Part shown: one piece after another, positions 48,266 to 56,797 of the stretch | How positions within the stretch are numbered: position 1 is the stretch's first letter | Layout: each line of letters starts with the position of its first letter | Translations under genes and position numbers: made by a program | Source of the DNA: Cupriavidus sp. P-10 | Lineage (GTDB): Bacteria > Pseudomonadota > Gammaproteobacteria > Burkholderiales > Burkholderiaceae | Assembly (NCBI RefSeq): GCF_003402535.2 | Contig: NZ_AP025170.1 | Location: 1,426,001-1,490,000 of the forward strand | Reading direction: 5' to 3' | DNA: 64,000 nt | Notes under the pieces: generated by a model | The model's database searches: none | What the model saw: the letters and a program-made list of their open reading frames with translations, nothing else | What the model was told of the DNA's origin: nothing

Positions 48266-49279
48266 ATGCTCTATCCCTGGCAGAAGGAAGACTGGAAACG
48301 GCTCGGCATCCTGCGCGAACGGCTGCCGCATGCGCTGCTGATCCATGGCCAGCAAGGCATCGGCAAGCGCGACCTGGCGCTGCATTTCGCCCAGGGGCTG
48401 CTGTGCGAGGCAGCGCTGCCTGACGGCCAGCCCTGCGGCCAATGCGCGGCCTGCCACTGGTTCAGCCAGGGCAACCACCCCGATTTCACCGTGGTGCGCC
48501 CGGAGGCGCTGGACGCCTCGGCCGAGCCCGATACCGACGAAGGCGGCAAGAAAAAAGCGCCGAGCAAGATCATCCGCATGGAGCAGGTACGCGCGTTGAT
48601 CGATGCCGTTGGCGTTGGCACGCACCGGGCCGGCCTGCGCGTGGTGGTGGTGTATCCGCTCGATGCGCTGCAGACCGAGGGCGCCAACGCGCTGCTGAAG
48701 ACGCTGGAGGAACCGCCGCCGTCGACCGTATTCCTGCTGGTGACCGATCGGCTCGACCGTATCCTGCCGACCATCCTGTCGCGCTGCCGCCAGTTTTCGG
48801 CGCAACGCCCGACGCCGGAGGCCGCGCTTGCGTGGCTGCAGCGCCAGGGCGTTGCCGATGCCGAAGCGCAGCTGGCCCAGGCCGGCGGCTCGCCACTGAC
48901 GGCGTTGCACGCGGCCGAGGCCGAGGAGCAACCGCTGCAACGCCTGCTGGTCAGCCAGCTGGGTGCGGGCGCCGCGTTCGACGCCTCCGCCGCCGCCGAA
49001 CAACTGCAGAAGCTGCCGGTGCCCGCCGTGCTTGGCATCCTGCAGCGCTGGACGTACGATCTGCTGAAGCTGCGGCTGGATGCCGCCGGCAGCACCGCGC
49101 CGCGGTATTTCCCCAAGGAGCGCGTCGCGCTGGCGCGCTGTGCCGCGGCAACCGACGCGCACCGGCTGCAGGCGTATGCGACGCGGCTGACCGCGCACCG
49201 CCGCAGCGAGAACCATCCGCTGGCGGCGCGGCTGGTGATGGAAGCGGTATTCCTGGAGTACCGGCAGCTGTTCCGATAG
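48266..49279 (+). CDS. holB: DNA polymerase III subunit delta'
   Basis: Clamp-loader subunit, 337 aa. The AAA+ core is preserved (ALLIHGQQGIGKRDLAL), along with a four-Cys zinc site (CEAALPDGQPCGQCAAC) and LLKTLEEPPPSTVFLLVTDRLDRILPTILSRC in pieces (SRC sensor region). Delta' subunits do not need to hydrolyse ATP. The last codons overlap a 12-base tandem repeat whose copies each contain a stop. Confidence 0.95.
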   Translation: MLYPWQKEDWKRLGILRERLPHALLIHGQQGIGKRDLALHFAQGLLCEAALPDGQPCGQCAACHWFSQGNHPDFTVVRPEALDASAEPDTDEGGKKKAPSKIIRMEQVRALIDAVGVGTHRAGLRVVVVYPLDALQTEGANALLKTLEEPPPSTVFLLVTDRLDRILPTILSRCRQFSAQRPTPEAALAWLQRQGVADAEAQLAQAGGSPLTALHAAEAEEQPLQRLLVSQLGAGAAFDASAAAEQLQKLPVPAVLGILQRWTYDLLKLRLDAAGSTAPRYFPKERVALARCAAATDAHRLQAYATRLTAHRRSENHPLAARLVMEAVFLEYRQLFR

Positions 49280-49303
49280 CTGTTCCGATAGCTGTTCCGA
49301 TAA
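49268..49303. repeat. 12-bp tandem repeat at the holB stop codon
   Basis: The unit CTGTTCCGATAG is present three times (49268-49279, 49280-49291, 49292-49303; the last ends in A). The repeat is in frame with holB and each unit encodes LFR-stop, so slippage would not change the protein. Confidence 0.9.
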
Positions 49304-49366
49304 GGCAGCGCCATTGCAGGACAAAGCCAAAACAACAAAGCAACATCGTCATTCAGGGGGTCAACC

Positions 49367-49771
49367 ATGAACACTGCAGTGACCGGGGCACCACCGGCCG
49401 CCCCGCTGGGCGCGCCGACCGGCAGCGGCGCCGCATCGCGTCCCAATGTGCTGTCCTTGTCGATCAAGGACCAGGCCGGACTGTACGCGGCCTATATGCC
49501 TTTCCTGGCGCGCGGCGGCATTTTCGTGCCGTCGAACCGGCCGTTCCGGTTGGGCGAGCAAGTGTTCCTGGTGCTGTCCCTGCTGGACCGGCCGCAGAAG
49601 TACCAGATCGCAGGCCAGGTGGCCTGGATCACCCCGGCGGGCACGCCGATGAAGACCCCCGGCGTCGGCGTACACTTCCCCGACGACGACAACGGGCGCA
49701 ACCTGCGCCGTGCGGTGGAGGAAATCCTGGGCAAGCTGCTGGAGTCCGGACGGCCCACCCAAACCTTATGA
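49367..49771 (+). CDS. PilZ-domain protein
   Basis: A 134-aa protein of the type IV pilus PilZ family. It contains LSIKDQAGLYAAYMPFLARGG, VPSNRPFRLGEQVFLVL and GVGVHFPDDDNG. The classical RxxxR c-di-GMP motif is not seen, as in Pseudomonas PilZ, which controls pilus assembly without binding the nucleotide. It lies 87 bases after holB, the usual location of this gene. Confidence 0.9.
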   Translation: MNTAVTGAPPAAPLGAPTGSGAASRPNVLSLSIKDQAGLYAAYMPFLARGGIFVPSNRPFRLGEQVFLVLSLLDRPQKYQIAGQVAWITPAGTPMKTPGVGVHFPDDDNGRNLRRAVEEILGKLLESGRPTQTL

Positions 49772-49808
49772 AGATTGCGAAGATCGTTTCGCAGTGTATT
49801 GATTGTTA

Positions 49809-50333
49809 ATGAATTCTTCCCGTTTTTCCCTGCGTATTGCCGAGCCCCGCGACCTGCCGGGCATCGTGGCGATCTATAACAGCACCGTGCCCTCGCGCAT
49901 GGTCACCGCCGACACGGAACCCGTCACCGTGGCCTCGCGCCAGGCCTGGTTCGACGCCCACCAGCCGGGGCGCCGCCCGCTATGGGTGTGCGAGGATGCC
50001 GATGGCCGCATGGCCGGCTGGATGAGCTTCTCCGATTTCTATGGCCGCCCGGCCTATGGCGGTACTGCCGAGGTCTCGATCTACCTGGACGCCGAGCGCC
50101 GCGGCCAGGGGCTGGGCCGCTACCTGCTGCAGCAGGCCATCGACCATGCGCCCGCCGTTGGCGTGAATACGCTGCTCGGTTTCATCTTTGGCCACAATGC
50201 CCCCAGCCTGGGCCTGTTCGACGCGATGGGCTTTACCCGTTGGGGCGACCTGCCGCGCGTGGCCGTGCTGGACGGCGTCGAGCGCGACCTGATCATCCTC
50301 GGCCGCCGCGTGGATGGCGAGCAGCAGGCCTGA
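49809..50333 (+). CDS. GNAT-family acetyltransferase (phosphinothricin-acetyltransferase-like)
   Basis: A 174-aa acetyltransferase of the PAT/Bar-like group. It has AEPRDLPGIVAIYN at the start, WMSFSDFYGRPAY and the acetyl-CoA loop ERRGQGLGRYLLQQ. The natural substrate is uncertain. The first ATG in frame is 49809; a TTG two codons earlier is less likely. It is 37 bases after the PilZ gene and 24 bases before tatD, so it is inserted into the holB-pilZ-tatD run. Confidence 0.9.
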   Translation: MNSSRFSLRIAEPRDLPGIVAIYNSTVPSRMVTADTEPVTVASRQAWFDAHQPGRRPLWVCEDADGRMAGWMSFSDFYGRPAYGGTAEVSIYLDAERRGQGLGRYLLQQAIDHAPAVGVNTLLGFIFGHNAPSLGLFDAMGFTRWGDLPRVAVLDGVERDLIILGRRVDGEQQA

Positions 50334-50357
50334 GCAGCCGAGAACCAGAGATTTCCC

Positions 50358-51152
50358 ATGTTTGTTGATTCCCACTGCCATATCGATTTCCCCGAGCTGG
50401 CCGCGCGCCTGCCCGAACTGCTGGACAACATGCGCGCCAACCAGGTCACGCATGCGCTGTGCATCTCGGTGACACTGGAGGACTTCCCGCGCGTGCTGGC
50501 GCTGGCCGAGCAGCATCCCAACCTGTATGCCTCGGTCGGTGTGCACCCCGACTATGAAGAGGGCGAGGACCCATCCGTCGAGCGTTTGGTTGCGTTGTCG
50601 GCGCATCCGCGCGTGGTCGGCACCGGCGAGACCGGGCTGGACTACTACCGCCTGAACGGCCGCAGCATCGCCGACATGGAATGGCAGCGCGAACGCTTTC
50701 GTAACCATATCCGCGCCGCGCGCCAGACCGGCAAGCCGCTGATCATCCATACCCGTTCGTCCGCCGACGACACGCTGCGCGTGATGCGCGAGGAAAACGC
50801 GGGCGAAGCCGGCGGCGTGATGCACTGCTTCACCGAAACCTGGGACGTCGCCCGCCAGGCGCTGGACCAGGGCTTCCATATCTCGTTTTCCGGCATCGTC
50901 ACCTTCAAGAGCGCCGCCGACCTGCAGGAAACCGCGCGCAAGGTGCCGCTCGACCGCATGCTGATCGAGACCGATTCGCCCTACCTGGCGCCGGTGCCAT
51001 ACCGCGGCAAGACCAACGAGCCGGCGTGGGTGCGCCACGTGGGCGAGTTCATCGCGCAGCTGCGCGGGGAGCCGGTGGCGCAGGTGGCGGAGCAGACTAC
51101 GGAGAATTTCTTTAACCTATTCAAGCACATCGACAGGAATGCTCATGTTTGA
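50358..51152 (+). CDS. tatD: TatD-family metal-dependent deoxyribonuclease
   Basis: A 264-aa TIM-barrel metal hydrolase. The metal site is seen as DSHCHIDFPEL, GETGLDYYR, LIIHTRSS, MHCFTE and ETDSPYLAP. The family cuts DNA, and some members act as 3'-5' exonucleases in repair. Its location downstream of holB is conserved in many bacteria. Its end overlaps the next gene start by 8 bases. Confidence 0.93.
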   Translation: MFVDSHCHIDFPELAARLPELLDNMRANQVTHALCISVTLEDFPRVLALAEQHPNLYASVGVHPDYEEGEDPSVERLVALSAHPRVVGTGETGLDYYRLNGRSIADMEWQRERFRNHIRAARQTGKPLIIHTRSSADDTLRVMREENAGEAGGVMHCFTETWDVARQALDQGFHISFSGIVTFKSAADLQETARKVPLDRMLIETDSPYLAPVPYRGKTNEPAWVRHVGEFIAQLRGEPVAQVAEQTTENFFNLFKHIDRNAHV

Positions 51153-51903
51153 CCTGAAGTTTGTCCGCCGCGCAGCGGGCGCCCTGGTGCTCGCGGCGGC
51201 CACGCTGGCGCAGGCGGCGCCCGCCGACGACATGCGCAAGGCGGTCGAATTCGACGACGCCAATACCGTCAAGAAGCTCCTGGCCAAGGGCGTCGATCCC
51301 AATATCGTCGACAGCCGCGGCAACCCGGCCCTGGTGCTGGCACTGCGCGAGAAGTCGCTCAAGGCGGCGACGGTGCTGATCCGCGCCAAGGACATCGATT
51401 TCGACAAGGCCAACCCCGCCGGCGAGACCCCGCTGATGATGGCGGCGCTGCAGGGCCAGCTCGACATGGTCAAGCTGATGGTCGACGAGATGGAGGCCGA
51501 GATCAACAAGACCGGCTGGACCCCGCTGCACTACGCGGCCACCAACGGCCATAACAACGTGGTCAAGTACCTGGTCGACCATGCCGCGTATATCGACGCC
51601 GAGTCGCCCAACGGCAGCACGCCGCTGATGATGGCCGCGCGCGGCGGCCATATCGAGACCGTGAAGCTGCTGCTGGACGAAGGCGCCGACATGCGCCTGA
51701 AGAACCAGCAGGGCATGACCGTGATCGACTTTGCCGAACGCTACAACCACGCCGAAATCGCCAACGGCCTGAAGTCGCGCTGGCAGAAGATGTATCCGCA
51801 GACGCCGATCGTGCCGGCGCCGCCGCTGAAGGCGCCCACGGGCACCCCGGGTGGCCAGCGTCCCGCCACCGCGCCGGCCGCGCCGCAGACCAAGGGCTGG
51901 TAA
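51145..51903 (+). CDS. Exported ankyrin-repeat protein
   Basis: A 252-aa protein with a signal peptide (MFDLKFVRRAAGALVLAAATLAQAA, cleavage near residue 25) and about five ankyrin repeats (for example GETPLMMAALQGQLDMVKLM, TGWTPLHYAATNGHNNVVKY, NGSTPLMMAARGGHIETVKL), ending in a Pro/Ala-rich tail. The second ATG (51145) is preferred because AGGA is six bases upstream. It likely binds a periplasmic partner; the function is unknown. Confidence 0.9.
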   Translation: MFDLKFVRRAAGALVLAAATLAQAAPADDMRKAVEFDDANTVKKLLAKGVDPNIVDSRGNPALVLALREKSLKAATVLIRAKDIDFDKANPAGETPLMMAALQGQLDMVKLMVDEMEAEINKTGWTPLHYAATNGHNNVVKYLVDHAAYIDAESPNGSTPLMMAARGGHIETVKLLLDEGADMRLKNQQGMTVIDFAERYNHAEIANGLKSRWQKMYPQTPIVPAPPLKAPTGTPGGQRPATAPAAPQTKGW

Positions 51904-51934
51904 GGGCTGCTAAGGGCTGGCAGCGCGCCCCGGC

Positions 51935-52342
51935 ATGGATGCCGCACCAGCCCCGGCCGCGCCAGGCCGCCTGCGCCAATGGGCGCGGCGGCTCAAGGCC
52001 AGCCTGCTGACGCTGTGGTTCTGCAGCCGCCACCCCGGCACGCCGTGGGGCGCGCGGCTGCTGGCGGTGCTGGTGGTCGGCTATGCCTTCAGCCCGATCG
52101 ACCTGATTCCCGATTTCATCCCGGTGCTGGGTTACCTCGACGACGTGGTCCTGGTGCCGCTGGGCATCTGGCTGGCGTTGCGGATGATCCCGCCTGCGGT
52201 CACCGAGGAATGCCGTGGCCGTGCCGAGGCCTGGCAGGCCACCCATGCGCAACGGCCGCGCAATCGCGCGGCCGCCGTGGTCATCGTGCTGTTGTGGGTC
52301 CTGCTGGCGTGGCTGTCGTGGCGCTGGCTGACGCCGCGCTGA
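51935..52342 (+). CDS. DUF1232 (YkvA-like) membrane protein
   Basis: A 135-aa protein with the DUF1232 motif YAFSPIDLIPDFIPVLGYLDD and two hydrophobic segments, one in the centre and one at the C-terminus (AAAVVIVLLWVLLAWLSW). Function is unknown; family members are often near envelope genes. It starts 31 bases after the ankyrin gene and faces egtB. Confidence 0.85.
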   Translation: MDAAPAPAAPGRLRQWARRLKASLLTLWFCSRHPGTPWGARLLAVLVVGYAFSPIDLIPDFIPVLGYLDDVVLVPLGIWLALRMIPPAVTEECRGRAEAWQATHAQRPRNRAAAVVIVLLWVLLAWLSWRWLTPR

Positions 52343-52363
52343 GCCGGAACCGCCCGACGGCAG

Positions 52364-53653
52364 CTAGACGTCGTCCGCCAACCGCACGCCGGTGAACTGC
52401 CAGCGCTGGTGCGGGTAGAAGAAATTGCGGTAGGTCGCCCGGATATGCGATTCGGGCGTGACGCACGACCCGCCGCGCAGCACCATCTGGCCGCTCATGA
52501 ACTTGCCGTTGTACTCGCCGACCGCCCCGGCGTTGGGGCGGAAGCCAGGGTAGGGCAGGAAGGCGCTGCCGGTCCATTCCCAGACGTCGCCGAACATCTG
52601 GCGCAACACGCCGGAAGTGTTCTGCCGGTCCGGCAGCGGCCGCAGCGCGCGGCCTTCGACAAAATTCCCCGTCGCCGGCAGGCTGCGCGCGGCTTGCTCC
52701 CATTCGGCTTCAGTCGGCAGCCGGCGCTCGGCCCAGCGCGCAAAGGCGTCGGCTTCATAGAAGCTGATGTGTGTGACCGGGCTGTCAGGGTCGACCGGAT
52801 GCATGCCGCGCAGCGTCATCTGCCACCACGTACCCTCACGCGCTTCCCAGTACTCCGGCGCCTGGACGCCTTGCTCGCAGACCCAGCGCCAGCCATCCGA
52901 CAGCCACAGGCCGGCGGTCTGGTAGCCGCCGTCGTCGATGAACTCGAACCACTGGCGGTTGCTCACCGGATGCGAGCACAGGGTAAAGGGCTGCAGGTAG
53001 ACCTTGTGGCGCGGGCCCTCGCAGTCAAAGGCAAAGGTGTCGCCGCGATGGCCAATCTCGACCACGCCGCCGTCGAAGCCGATCCAGTCGGGCGCCGGGC
53101 GCGGATCGGCGATCACCGGCTCGGGCAGCTCCGGCGCAAAGGCCGGTCGCAGCGGGTTCTGGGCGAACAGGTGCAGGATGTCGGTCAGCAACAGTTCCTG
53201 GTGCTGCTGCTCATGCTGCAGGCCCAGCGTGATCAGCGCGGCCTCGGCGTCGGTCTGGGCGCTGCCGAGCAGCGCCATCATCGATTCGTCGACGGCCTCG
53301 CGGTAGGCCAGCACCTCGTCCAGCGACGGGCGCGTCAGCAGCCCGCGCCGCGGGCGCGGATGGCGCGGGCCGACCGCTTCGTAATAGGAGTTGAACAGGT
53401 ATCGGTAGTCCGGATCCACCGGCTCGTAGTCGGGGATGCGCGCGGCCAGCACGAATTCCTCGAAGAACCAGGTGGTGTGCGCCAGGTGCCATTTTGCCGG
53501 GCTGGCGTCGTCCATCGACTGCACGGTGGCATCGGCATCGGACACGTCGGCCACCAGCGTCTCGGTGCTGGCGCGGACGTGGCGATACTGCGATAGCAGG
53601 GCGGGTTCGTGCGGGGGATGGAGGGCGGCGGCGGGCAACAGGGCTGAAGTCAT
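52364..53653 (-). CDS. egtB: Ergothioneine biosynthesis protein EgtB
   Basis: Non-heme iron sulfoxide synthase that joins hercynine to a thiol donor. The 429-aa protein has an N-terminal DinB-like four-helix domain (KWHLAHTTWFFEEFVL, then the iron-site triad HEQQHQE) and a C-terminal formylglycine-enzyme-like lectin domain (SDGWRWVCE, GTWWQM, FGDVWEWTGS, LRGGSC). No egtD methyltransferase is adjacent: its neighbours are the convergent YkvA gene and azoR. The start at 53653 is the first plausible ATG. Confidence 0.93.
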   Translation of the reverse strand: MTSALLPAAALHPPHEPALLSQYRHVRASTETLVADVSDADATVQSMDDASPAKWHLAHTTWFFEEFVLAARIPDYEPVDPDYRYLFNSYYEAVGPRHPRPRRGLLTRPSLDEVLAYREAVDESMMALLGSAQTDAEAALITLGLQHEQQHQELLLTDILHLFAQNPLRPAFAPELPEPVIADPRPAPDWIGFDGGVVEIGHRGDTFAFDCEGPRHKVYLQPFTLCSHPVSNRQWFEFIDDGGYQTAGLWLSDGWRWVCEQGVQAPEYWEAREGTWWQMTLRGMHPVDPDSPVTHISFYEADAFARWAERRLPTEAEWEQAARSLPATGNFVEGRALRPLPDRQNTSGVLRQMFGDVWEWTGSAFLPYPGFRPNAGAVGEYNGKFMSGQMVLRGGSCVTPESHIRATYRNFFYPHQRWQFTGVRLADDV

Positions 53654-53844
53654 GCGGGCTCCCGGGTATGGATCGATCGATGACTGCGGCCGGCCGGCGC
53701 TTGCCTTGCTGCCTGCGCCAGCGTGCCGCCAATGGCACGCGGGGCGCCGTAGCGCCCCGATCCATCATAGACCCGATCCGTTGCCGGAGCGAGCAGGCGC
53801 CGTCCTACAAGGCGCGTAGCTGCTTGCTGGCTTCAGATGGCCGA

Positions 53845-54465
53845 TCAGGCGGCCAGCCGGGTAGCGTCGTTCAGCGCCGCGGCTTCGGTGCGGGCGTTGG
53901 CCAGGCCGGCTTCGCGGAACTGCGGACCCATGGCCAGGCCGTGGGCGCGCACGTAGGTGATGTCGGTGATGCCGAGGAAGCGCAGCACCACGTCGACGGT
54001 GACTTCGTGCAGGTCCAGCGCGCTGGCGTCCTGGCGCACGCCGCCGCGCGACGACACCACAATCACGCGCTTGCCGCCGGCCAGTCCGACGGGGCCGTTC
54101 TCGGTGTACTTGAAGGTGCGGCCAGCCTGCGCGATGCGGTCGAACCAGGCCTTGAGCTGGCTCGGGATGCCGAAGTTGTACTGCGGCGCGCCAAGCACCA
54201 GCACGTCGGCGGCGAGGAACTCGGCCAGGAACTGCTCGGTGCGCTCCAGCTCGGCTTGCTGCACGGCGCTCAGGCCATCCTTGGGACCGCCCAGAACCGG
54301 CAGCAGGTTGCCCGACAGGTGCGCCGGCGCATCCTGGTCCAGGTCGCGCACGGTGACCTTGGCTTGCGGGTTGGCGGCGACGAGGTCGGCCACCACGCTG
54401 GCGGTCAGGGTGCGCGAAACGGAGTTGTCGCCGAGGACGCTGGAATCGATCTGCAGGATGTTCAT
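53845..54465 (-). CDS. azoR: FMN-dependent NADH-azoreductase / quinone reductase
   Basis: A 206-aa flavodoxin-fold reductase of the AzoR family that reduces quinones and azo bonds. It has SSVLGDNSVSRTL (FMN phosphate loop), PQYNFGIPSQLKAWFDRI and SSRGG. The start at 54465 (MNILQID) is preceded by GGAGAAAG. It is divergent from a LysR-type regulator gene across 131 bases, the classical arrangement for regulator and target. Confidence 0.93.
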   Translation of the reverse strand: MNILQIDSSVLGDNSVSRTLTASVVADLVAANPQAKVTVRDLDQDAPAHLSGNLLPVLGGPKDGLSAVQQAELERTEQFLAEFLAADVLVLGAPQYNFGIPSQLKAWFDRIAQAGRTFKYTENGPVGLAGGKRVIVVSSRGGVRQDASALDLHEVTVDVVLRFLGITDITYVRAHGLAMGPQFREAGLANARTEAAALNDATRLAA

Positions 54466-54596
54466 GTCTTTCTCCACGAAGGTGCGGTTGCGATGGAGGA
54501 AAGATACTGGCTGGCCATTGGTATCGGTAGTGAGGCAAAATGCAAATGATTGTTCTATCGGTGCAACGCCCACCCGTTTCGGCGTGCGGAGCCTCC

Positions 54597-55544
54597 ATGC
54601 AAGATCTCAACGACCTGTCCCTGTTTGCGCAGGTGGTGGAACACGGCAGCTTTTCGGCGGCCAGCCGCGCCACCGGCGTGCCCAAGTCGCGCCTGAGCCG
54701 GCGTATCGCCCAGCTTGAGCGCGACCTAGGCGTGCAGCTGTTGCGCCGGACTACGCGCCAGGTGCGCGTGACGCCGCTTGGCGAATCGTTCTACGAACGC
54801 TGCCGCGCCATGCTCAACGAAGCCGAGGCCGCGCGTGAAGTGATCGAGCAGGCGCGCGAGCAGCCCGGCGGCACGTTGCGCGTCAGCTGTCCGGTGGCGA
54901 TCGCGCAGATCCTGCTGGCGCCGGCCATCGGGCATTTCATGCGTGCCAACCCGGCGGTGCGCATCGAACTGGAGGCCACCAACCGGCGTGTCGATGTGAT
55001 CGCCGAGGGCTTCGACCTGGCGCTGCGCGTGCGCGAGGTGATGGAAGACTCGAGCCTCGCCGTGCGCACCTTCGGCGAGAGCCAGCTGATGCTGGTGGCC
55101 AGCCCCGGGCTGCTCGACAGCATCGGCCGGCCGCGCACGCCGCAGGCGCTTGACGGCATGCCCGGCGTGGGCCAGCACCCGCATGACGGCAAGCATGTCT
55201 GGACGCTGCGCTGCAAGCCCGGCGAGACCATCCAGATCGCCTATGACCCGCGCCTGGTCACCGATGAATTCGCGCTGCTGCGCGAGGCCGCGATCGCCGG
55301 CGTGGGCGTGGCCATGCTGCCGCGCATGTACTGCCGCGACGCCATCGACAGCGGCCAGCTCGAACTGCTGCTGCCGCAGTACGAGATGCCGGTCGGCATG
55401 CTGCACGCGGTGTTCCCCTCGCGCAAGGGCGTCACGCCGGCGACCCGGCGCTTCCTCGATTTCCTGGGCGAGATCCTGCCCGAGTGCGCGCGCAAGGTCG
55501 GCATGGTCGAACCGAGGCAGCCCGCCATGCACAGGGTGGTCTGA
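54597..55544 (+). CDS. LysR-family transcriptional regulator
   Basis: A 315-aa LysR-type regulator. The N-terminal winged helix-turn-helix is FAQVVEHGSFSAASRATGVPKSRLSRRI in pieces (FAQVVEHGSFSAASRA; VPKSRLSRRIAQLE), followed by the periplasmic-binding-like effector domain. The start at 54597 has GGAG upstream. It is divergent from azoR and probably controls it, responding to quinones or electrophiles; that is inference from the arrangement. Confidence 0.92.
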   Translation: MQDLNDLSLFAQVVEHGSFSAASRATGVPKSRLSRRIAQLERDLGVQLLRRTTRQVRVTPLGESFYERCRAMLNEAEAAREVIEQAREQPGGTLRVSCPVAIAQILLAPAIGHFMRANPAVRIELEATNRRVDVIAEGFDLALRVREVMEDSSLAVRTFGESQLMLVASPGLLDSIGRPRTPQALDGMPGVGQHPHDGKHVWTLRCKPGETIQIAYDPRLVTDEFALLREAAIAGVGVAMLPRMYCRDAIDSGQLELLLPQYEMPVGMLHAVFPSRKGVTPATRRFLDFLGEILPECARKVGMVEPRQPAMHRVV

Positions 55545-55683
55545 GCACCGCGCGCAAGTTCGACAATTGCGGCTTTACCTTCACGCCGGCTCGCACTAAG
55601 GTACAGGGCGGCACCTGGGCGTGAGGGTAAAGGCGCATGGCAGGGCCGGACCGTTCCCGTACAACTCGGCAAGGAGAATGGCC

Positions 55684-56103
55684 ATGGGTGGCTCTCAGGG
55701 TTCCCAGGACTTGGGCAAGGCGCTGCTGCGCATCGTGCTTGGCGTGCTGATCCTGATGCACGGCATCGCGAAGGTGACTGGCGCATCCGGCATCGGTTTC
55801 GTGTCGAAGGTGGTCGCGGATGCGGGATTGCCGGCCTGGGTCGCCTACGGTGTCTATATCGGCGAGCTGGTGGCGCCGATCCTGCTGATCATCGGGCTGT
55901 GGAGCCGGCTGGCGGCGATCGTCGTCGCCGTCAACATGCTGTTTGCGATGTTCCTGGTGCACGCCAAGCAGTTCGGCATGCTGGCCGATACCGGCGGCTG
56001 GGCGCTGGAGCTGCAGGGCATGTTCCTTGGCGCCGCGCTGGCCGTGGCGTTGTTGGGCGCGGGCCGTCTCAGCGTGGGCGGCATCAACGGCAAGCTCAAC
56101 TAG
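55684..56103 (+). CDS. DoxX-family membrane protein
   Basis: A 139-aa protein with four membrane segments of the DoxX/DoxD-like family. The family motif is seen as RIVLGVLILMHGIAKVTG and GELVAPILLIIGLWSRLAA. The start at 55684 is favoured because AAGGAG is seven bases upstream; the ATG at 55678 is too close. It follows the LysR gene by 139 bases. Its role is unknown; relatives act near redox or quinone pathways. Confidence 0.88.
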   Translation: MGGSQGSQDLGKALLRIVLGVLILMHGIAKVTGASGIGFVSKVVADAGLPAWVAYGVYIGELVAPILLIIGLWSRLAAIVVAVNMLFAMFLVHAKQFGMLADTGGWALELQGMFLGAALAVALLGAGRLSVGGINGKLN

Positions 56104-56204
56104 CTTCCTGCCGAATTGACGCCGCGCGGCATCGTGGCGTTCCGGTGCCGTGGGTGGGCGAGGGTGCTGCGCGGACGCATGACCGTGGCCTCTGGAGACG
56201 TATC

Positions 56205-56771
56205 GTGAAATCCTTCCGGCTGTCCTTTTCGCTGGTGGCGGTGGCGCTGACCGTTGCAGGCTGCGCCAGCGCCCCCGACATCAAGACCGACTACAACCGC
56301 TCGGCCAACTTCAGCGCCTACCGCAGCTTCGGCTTCGTCGAGCAGCTGGGCACCGACCGACAGGGATACGAAAGCCTGACCACCCAGTACCTGAAGGGCG
56401 CGGTGCAGCGCGAGATGACCGCGCGCGGCTACCGCTACGCGCAGCAGTCGCCCGACCTTCTGGTCAACTTCAACGCGCGCTTGCAAGAGAAGGTCCAGGT
56501 CAGCCCGGCACCGGCGCCGATGATGGGCTACTACGGCTATCGCGGCGGCCTCTATGCGCCGTGGCCCGGCTACGGCTTCTACAACGACGTCTATACCTAC
56601 ACCGAAGGCACGCTCAATATCGACCTGGTCGATGCCCGCGAGAAGAAGCTGGTGTGGGAAGGCGTGGCGGTGGGCAGCGTGGATACCGGCGACAAGGCCG
56701 ATGCGCAGCAGCGCATCGACAAGGTTGTCGGGCAGATCTTTGCCAAGTATCCGTTCCGCGCGGGGCAATAG
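56205..56771 (+). CDS. DUF4136-family lipoprotein
   Basis: A 188-aa lipoprotein. The signal peptide ends in the lipobox VAGC (Cys at about residue 21), followed by a DUF4136 domain with DYNRSANFSAYRSFGF and NIDLVDAREKKLVWEG. The start is GTG at 56205, with GGAG upstream. A Tyr/Gly-rich loop (MMGYYGYRGGLYAPWPGYGF) lies in the centre. Function is unknown; it probably sits in the outer membrane. Confidence 0.9.
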   Translation: MKSFRLSFSLVAVALTVAGCASAPDIKTDYNRSANFSAYRSFGFVEQLGTDRQGYESLTTQYLKGAVQREMTARGYRYAQQSPDLLVNFNARLQEKVQVSPAPAPMMGYYGYRGGLYAPWPGYGFYNDVYTYTEGTLNIDLVDAREKKLVWEGVAVGSVDTGDKADAQQRIDKVVGQIFAKYPFRAGQ

Positions 56772-56797
56772 CCCGCTCCAGGCCGCTCCAGGCCGCG

